Both the position numbers and the translations under genes were made by a program. A stretch of 9,751 nt of DNA from Alphaproteobacteria bacterium. Its GTDB lineage: Bacteria; Pseudomonadota; Alphaproteobacteria; Rhodobacterales; Rhodobacteraceae. The notes beneath the pieces were generated by a model. That model was not told the DNA's origin, ran no database searches, and saw nothing but the letters and a program-made list of their open reading frames with translations. Of the stretch, positions 5,915-9,751 are shown piece after piece; positions within the stretch are counted from its first letter, which is position 1, and the number at the start of each line of letters is the position of its first letter. The stretch covers positions 1-9,751 of the forward strand of contig JAUIBJ010000075.1 in assembly GCA_030428025.1 (NCBI GenBank). Reading direction: 5' to 3'.

Positions 5915-7309
5915 ATGCCAGACCGACAGCCGGACCCGATCCGGACCAGAAACAGAGAAAACTGGATTCGCCTGCGCACGCTGGTGCTATTGCGCTGGTG
6001 GGCGATCTTCGGCCAGATCGCCGCGCTGGTCGTGGCCCAGCGGCTCTACAATCTCGAGCTGGAAGTGGGGCTTTGCTATCTGGCCATAGGTGCCTCGGTG
6101 ATCACCAACCTGGTGGCGGCTTTCGTCTTCCCGGAAAACAAGCGCCTGTCGGAACCGGAAACCCGGCTGGTGGTGCTGTTCGACATGCTGCAACTTGGGC
6201 TGATGCTGTACCTCACCGGCGGGTTGCACAATCCCTTCTCCATTCTGATCGTGGGGCCGGTGATCGTGTCTGCCTCGGCCATGTCGGCACGGTCGACCTT
6301 CTTTCTGGGCGTCGCCGCGATCCTGATCGCGACAGTACTCATCCCATTCCACCTGCCGCTGCGCACCGAGCAAGGCTTCATTCTGCGCGTTCCACAGATC
6401 TTTCTGTTCGGCAACTGGGTTGCGATCATGATCGCGGTGGTCTTTCTTGGGGTCTATTCCCGCTGGATCGTTGCGGAAATGCGGACGATGTCGGAGGCCC
6501 TGCAAGCCACACAGATGGCCCTGGCACGCGAGCAGAAGCTGACCGACCTGGGCGGCGTCGTCGCTGCGGCCGCGCATGAGCTGGGCACACCGCTGGCCAC
6601 GATCAAGCTGACCAGTTCCGAACTGGCGGAGGAACTCGCCGATTGGGCGGAGCTTCGCGAGGATGCGCTGCTAATCAAGGACCAGGCCGATCGATGCCGC
6701 GACATCCTTCGCTCGATGGGCCGGGCCGGCAAGGACGACCTGCACCTGCGCGCGGCTCCCCTTTCGGCGGTAATAGAGGAGGCGGCGGAGCCGCATATCG
6801 ACCGGGGCAAGATCATCCATTTCGACCACAGGGCGGAAGAAGACTGCATACTGGATCAGCCGGATATCTACCGAAGGCCCGAGGTCATTCACGGTGTGCG
6901 CAACCTCGTTCAGAACGCGGTGGATTTCGCGCGTGAGAACGTCTGGGTGGAAAGCCGCTGGTCGGACAGCCGGGTGACAGTTCGGATCATGGACGACGGC
7001 CGCGGTTATCCGCCGCATCTTCTGGGCCGGATCGGAGACCCTCTGATGCGGCGCCGGGGTGGCGGAACGGATCCGCGGCGGCCGGAATACGAGGGTATGG
7101 GGCTGGGTCTCTTTATTGCCAAGACGCTTCTCGAACGGTCGGGCGCCGACCTGAGTTTCGCCAACGGATCGGATTCCTTCCGCCGCCGCAAGGATCTGGC
7201 CCACCGCACCGGCGCTTTTGTCGAGGTGTCCTGGCCACGTGCGGCGATCTGTGCCGAATCCGGCGCCGACCGGTTGCCGCTAGGCCAGAACCAACCGATC
7301 CGAGCCTGA
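5915..7309 (+). CDS. regB: Redox sensor histidine kinase RegB/PrrB/ActS
   Basis: This inner-membrane kinase phosphorylates RegA. The N-terminal half (about 22-185) has about six hydrophobic segments and the quinone-site motif GGLHNPF (102-108). The H-box AAAHELGTPLATIKL carries phospho-acceptor H221. The redox-active cysteine known from RegB is present as C261 in QADRCRDILRSMGRAGKDD. The ATP domain shows the N-box (N330, N334), DDGRG (360-364) and GMGLGLF (394-400). The length of 464 residues is normal for the family. I use the ATG at 5915; an in-frame GTG at 5906 would add three residues, and neither start has a clear Shine-Dalgarno sequence. It diverges from senC and is followed after 85 bp by the DivL-like gene. 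Confidence 0.97.
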   Translation: MPDRQPDPIRTRNRENWIRLRTLVLLRWWAIFGQIAALVVAQRLYNLELEVGLCYLAIGASVITNLVAAFVFPENKRLSEPETRLVVLFDMLQLGLMLYLTGGLHNPFSILIVGPVIVSASAMSARSTFFLGVAAILIATVLIPFHLPLRTEQGFILRVPQIFLFGNWVAIMIAVVFLGVYSRWIVAEMRTMSEALQATQMALAREQKLTDLGGVVAAAAHELGTPLATIKLTSSELAEELADWAELREDALLIKDQADRCRDILRSMGRAGKDDLHLRAAPLSAVIEEAAEPHIDRGKIIHFDHRAEEDCILDQPDIYRRPEVIHGVRNLVQNAVDFARENVWVESRWSDSRVTVRIMDDGRGYPPHLLGRIGDPLMRRRGGGTDPRRPEYEGMGLGLFIAKTLLERSGADLSFANGSDSFRRRKDLAHRTGAFVEVSWPRAAICAESGADRLPLGQNQPIRA

Positions 7310-7333
7310 TCCGGTGCTCGTGCCGTCCCGCGT

Positions 7334-7348
7334 TTAACATTTGATTAA
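7334..7348 (+). promoter_or_regulatory. CtrA-binding box (TTAA-N7-TTAA) upstream of the DivL-like gene
   Basis: TTAACATTTGATTAA matches the full two-half-site CtrA consensus TTAA-N7-TTAA exactly and stands out as an AT-rich island in GC-rich DNA. It ends 46 bp before the start codon of the PAS-domain gene, a position suited to promoter control. CtrA is the master response regulator of alphaproteobacteria. I saw no second full match in the intergenic regions I inspected. Confidence 0.6.
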
Positions 7349-7394
7349 CCAAGTCTTCCCACAGTCATGGCACGGACAATTCCGGAGCTTGGGG

Positions 7395-8885
7395 ATGGAT
7401 CTCGTTCTGCCATTGATGCCTGTTGCGATCGTCCTTGCGGGGCTGATTGCGGGCGTGGTCCTGTGGGGGCTGGCGAACTTGACGGGTCGCGGGAAGCCGG
7501 GCACGGCCCCGCCCGACACACTGACCGTAGACATGTTTCACGTGCACGACGGCAAAATCGTGGATTTCGACGCGGGGCATTGCGCGCGAGACGGCACTCC
7601 GGTGAAAGCACTCGAAAGCTGGCAGGATCTTCGCGAATGGCTCGGGCCCCGCTTTGGCGCCCTGCCCCAGGATCTGCCCGACCTTGCCCCGGACGAGCAG
7701 CGGCGCTTTCCCGCGCGGAACGGCGCCGACAGGGCCTGTGTCGTCATCGACAGGGCCGGGGCCGGTCATCGGGTCCGCCTGATCGACCCGCAGGTGCCCT
7801 CGCCGCAGGAGCGGCACGACGCCCGGTATCGGCTGGCCTACAAGAAGGTCTTTCGTCAGGCGGTGGAAACAGCCCCCTGCGCGATCTGTGCGCTCGGGCA
7901 GGGTGACCGCATTCTCTGGCGCAACGAGGCGTTTCGCGCCCTTTCAGAGACGGATGTTGCCGACCTTCTGGCTGCCGTGCAGAACCCGGACCGGGTGGGG
8001 GGGCAGCCCCTCGCGCTGTCCGATCCGGCCAACGGCCGGACGCGCTATATCAAACCCACGCTCAAAACCGCCGGGGAGAACCGCATTCTCTATGCCTCGG
8101 ATGTGACCGATCTTGTTCAGGCCGACTCTCTGCGCAGTAGTTTTATCCAGACCCTGACAAAGACCTTTGCCGATCTGACGATCGGGCTTGCGGTGTTCGA
8201 CCGGGAGCAGCGCCTGGTCCTGTTCAATCCGGCCATGCTGGACCTGACCGGCCTGCCGGCTGAATTCCTCAGCGCCCGGCCGGGTTTGCTGGAGTTCTTC
8301 GACCGGTTGCGCGACAATCAGGTTCTGCCCGAACCCAAAAACTATGCCACATGGCGGTCGCAGATCAACGACATGATCGAGTCGGCCGTGGACGGGCATT
8401 ATTCCGAGGCCTGGACCCTACCCAGCGGGCTGACCTACCGCGTCAAGGGGCGCCCGCATCCCGATGGGGCCATCGCCTTTCTGATCGAGGACGTCTCGGA
8501 CGAGATCTCTCTCTCGCGGCGGGCGCGAACGCATCTGGAAATCCGTCAGGAAGTGCTCGACCGGGTCGAGGAGGCGATCGCGGTGACCGGTCCGAACGGG
8601 CTGGTGGTGTTCTGCAACCGGGCCTGCCGCGATCTGCTCGGGCTCGACCCGGACACGAGCTTTGCCGAGACAAGTTTCGATGATCTGGTGGCCAGCGGAC
8701 GCCAGCGCCTTCCGGACGATGAGTTCTGGACGGCCTTGGCACTGACGGGCGGGCGGGCGGGCAGCGAGGCGGTTCTGGGGCAAGGCGGAAAGCGCCCGCT
8801 GCACGCGCGGATGGAACCGCTGCCCGGCGGCTTTGCCATGCTTTCACTCAAACCCCTGCCCAACACCGATCCGGTTTCGGCCTGA
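7395..8885 (+). CDS. divL: Membrane-anchored multi-PAS protein lacking a kinase domain, probable DivL
   Basis: The 496-residue protein has one N-terminal transmembrane segment (about 4-26) and a cytoplasmic part made of PAS-like modules. One lies at about 155-240. The clearest lies at about 255-370, with LTIGLAVFDREQRLVLFNPA, a LPEP (311-314) and FLIEDVSDE. Another lies at about 385-490, with EAIAVTGPNGLVVFCN. No H-box or ATP-binding domain follows; the protein ends after the last module. In Rhodobacter capsulatus a PAS-domain protein called DivL acts through CckA-ChpT-CtrA and affects gene transfer agent production; the architecture, the PAS sequences (similar in my memory to Caulobacter DivL) and the upstream CtrA box support that assignment. 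The ATG at 7395 has GGAG 7 bases upstream; an in-frame TTG at 7341 has none. It is co-directional with regB, tsaE and amgK. The general PAS call is firm; the DivL name is less so. Confidence 0.8.
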   Translation: MDLVLPLMPVAIVLAGLIAGVVLWGLANLTGRGKPGTAPPDTLTVDMFHVHDGKIVDFDAGHCARDGTPVKALESWQDLREWLGPRFGALPQDLPDLAPDEQRRFPARNGADRACVVIDRAGAGHRVRLIDPQVPSPQERHDARYRLAYKKVFRQAVETAPCAICALGQGDRILWRNEAFRALSETDVADLLAAVQNPDRVGGQPLALSDPANGRTRYIKPTLKTAGENRILYASDVTDLVQADSLRSSFIQTLTKTFADLTIGLAVFDREQRLVLFNPAMLDLTGLPAEFLSARPGLLEFFDRLRDNQVLPEPKNYATWRSQINDMIESAVDGHYSEAWTLPSGLTYRVKGRPHPDGAIAFLIEDVSDEISLSRRARTHLEIRQEVLDRVEEAIAVTGPNGLVVFCNRACRDLLGLDPDTSFAETSFDDLVASGRQRLPDDEFWTALALTGGRAGSEAVLGQGGKRPLHARMEPLPGGFAMLSLKPLPNTDPVSA

Positions 8886-8926
8886 TCCATGTTGCAGCGG
8901 ATGGCGGCGCGTGTAGTGTCTCGGGC

Positions 8927-9403
8927 ATGTCTGCCCACGCACTCAGCCTGACCTGCCCCGATCCGGAGGCCACGGCGGAAGCGGCCCGCCATCTGGCGGC
9001 GCTACTCGCACCGGGCGACTGCGTTCTTCTGGTCGGCGACGTGGGTGCGGGCAAGACCCATTTTGCGCGCGCAGCGATCCAGGCAATGCTGAGGCAGCCC
9101 GAAGACGTACCCTCGCCCACCTACACACTTGTCCAGACCTATCAAGGAGATAGCGGAGAAATCTGGCATGCCGATCTCTACCGTCTTGCCGATATATCCG
9201 AACTTGAGGAACTGGGACTTGGCGAGGCCTTCGCGGAAGCGATCAGTTTCGTCGAATGGCCCGAGCGGTTGGGCGATCTGGCGCCGGCGAATGCGCTGAC
9301 TATTGAATTCAGCGCCCCAGGGCCCCAGGACGTTCGCGACCTGATCTTTTCTTACGTCGCCCCGAAATGGCGGGACAAACTGGCGGAGGTGGCAAATGTC
9401 TGA
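8927..9403 (+). CDS. tsaE: tRNA threonylcarbamoyladenosine biosynthesis ATPase TsaE
   Basis: TsaE is the small P-loop ATPase that works with TsaB and TsaD to form t6A at position 37 of ANN-decoding tRNAs in the cytoplasm. The 158-residue protein has the family marks: Walker A GDVGAGKT (37-44), SPTYTLVQTY (63-72), HADLYRL (81-87) and FVEWPERL (108-115). The length is normal. The ATG at 8927 has no clear Shine-Dalgarno sequence and lies 41 bp after the PAS-protein stop, so translation may depend on the upstream gene or be weak. The last codons overlap the next gene by 8 bases. Confidence 0.95.
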   Translation: MSAHALSLTCPDPEATAEAARHLAALLAPGDCVLLVGDVGAGKTHFARAAIQAMLRQPEDVPSPTYTLVQTYQGDSGEIWHADLYRLADISELEELGLGEAFAEAISFVEWPERLGDLAPANALTIEFSAPGPQDVRDLIFSYVAPKWRDKLAEVANV

Positions 9404-9751
9404 CCGCGTGAGCCTGATCGAGGCATTTGCCGAAACCGCGGGATGGGGGGGCGCAAGGATGGCGCTGCTTGCGGGCGACGCCTCGAACCGCCGCTATTAC
9501 CGGCTGCGATGGCCGGGCTCGAACAGCACCGCGGTGCTGATGGATGCCCCGCCGGAAAGGGGGGAGGACGTGCGCCCCTTCCTGTCCATCGCCGGCCATC
9601 TTGCCGCGCGCGGGTTCAGCGCCCCGCGCATCCTGGCCCAGGACGAGGCGGCGGGGCTCTTGCTGCTCGAAGATCTGGGCGATGATCTTTATGCACGGGT
9701 GCTGGATCGTCGGCCGGAGCTTGAAAACAGTCTCTATTCCGCCGCAATCGA
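9396..9751 (+). CDS. amgK: AmgK-like APH-family sugar kinase, N-terminal 118 residues
   Basis: The gene runs off the right edge. Visible marks of the APH-like phosphotransferase family are GDASNRRYYRL (27-37), corresponding to the GDASxRRYxRL start of the nucleotide loop, and LLLLEDLGDDLY (88-99). Such proteins next to tsaE are usually AmgK, the anomeric kinase for N-acetylmuramate/N-acetylglucosamine in peptidoglycan recycling, with murU (a nucleotidyltransferase) next; murU is not in the window. The catalytic HxD and metal-binding residues lie beyond the edge. The ATG at 9396 lies inside the end of tsaE, with GGAGGT 5 bases upstream, which suggests translational coupling. Confidence 0.8.
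   Translation, partial: MSDRVSLIEAFAETAGWGGARMALLAGDASNRRYYRLRWPGSNSTAVLMDAPPERGEDVRPFLSIAGHLAARGFSAPRILAQDEAAGLLLLEDLGDDLYARVLDRRPELENSLYSAAI

Noticed and set aside
7997..8003. G7 run in the PAS-protein gene, with similar 7-base runs at 4462-4468 (C) and 9445-9451 (G), considered as phase-variable tracts
   Set aside because: All three reading frames stay intact and match family length or sequence across the runs. Runs of seven are expected at times in DNA of this GC content.

Overview
This is a chromosomal window from an alphaproteobacterium, almost certainly a member of the Rhodobacterales (Rhodobacter/Roseobacter lineage). It is GC-rich and densely coded. It carries the RegB/RegA (PrrB/PrrA) redox two-component system with its SCO/SenC partner, next to ahcY, as is known in this order. 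I see no rRNA, tRNA, insertion sequence, prophage, CRISPR array or defence system.

Left part (1-2197, minus strand): three genes for exported proteins. Two are DUF922-family proteins (predicted secreted zinc proteases), one complete and one cut by the left edge. They flank a 398-residue exported protein of unknown function that ends in two tandem four-cysteine repeats. This is the least explained part of the window. A symmetric operator-like sequence precedes the complete DUF922 gene, and a GC-rich hairpin separates the 398-residue gene from the partial one.

Middle part (2323-5827): ahcY (S-adenosylhomocysteine hydrolase, minus strand) is followed by a hairpin terminator. A divergent intergenic region separates it from a YfbR-like HD-domain phosphohydrolase on the plus strand, which uses a TTG start. 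That gene converges on regA. senC lies upstream of regA on the same strand, and a good sigma70-type promoter sits between senC and regA.

Right part (5915-9751, plus strand): regB diverges from senC. It keeps the quinone-site motif and the redox cysteine described for this family. It is followed by a membrane-anchored multi-PAS protein without a kinase domain, which I interpret as the Rhodobacterales form of DivL, a regulator of the CckA-ChpT-CtrA phosphorelay. A TTAA-N7-TTAA CtrA box lies upstream of that gene. Then come tsaE (tRNA t6A modification) and the start of an amgK-like kinase gene, which overlaps tsaE by 8 bases and is cut by the right edge.

Taken together, the locus joins redox sensing (RegB-SenC-RegA), a likely input to cell-cycle and gene-transfer-agent control (DivL-like, probably CtrA-regulated), SAH recycling, tRNA modification and cell-wall sugar recycling. 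All calls come from reading the sequence and recalled family knowledge; no database search was run.
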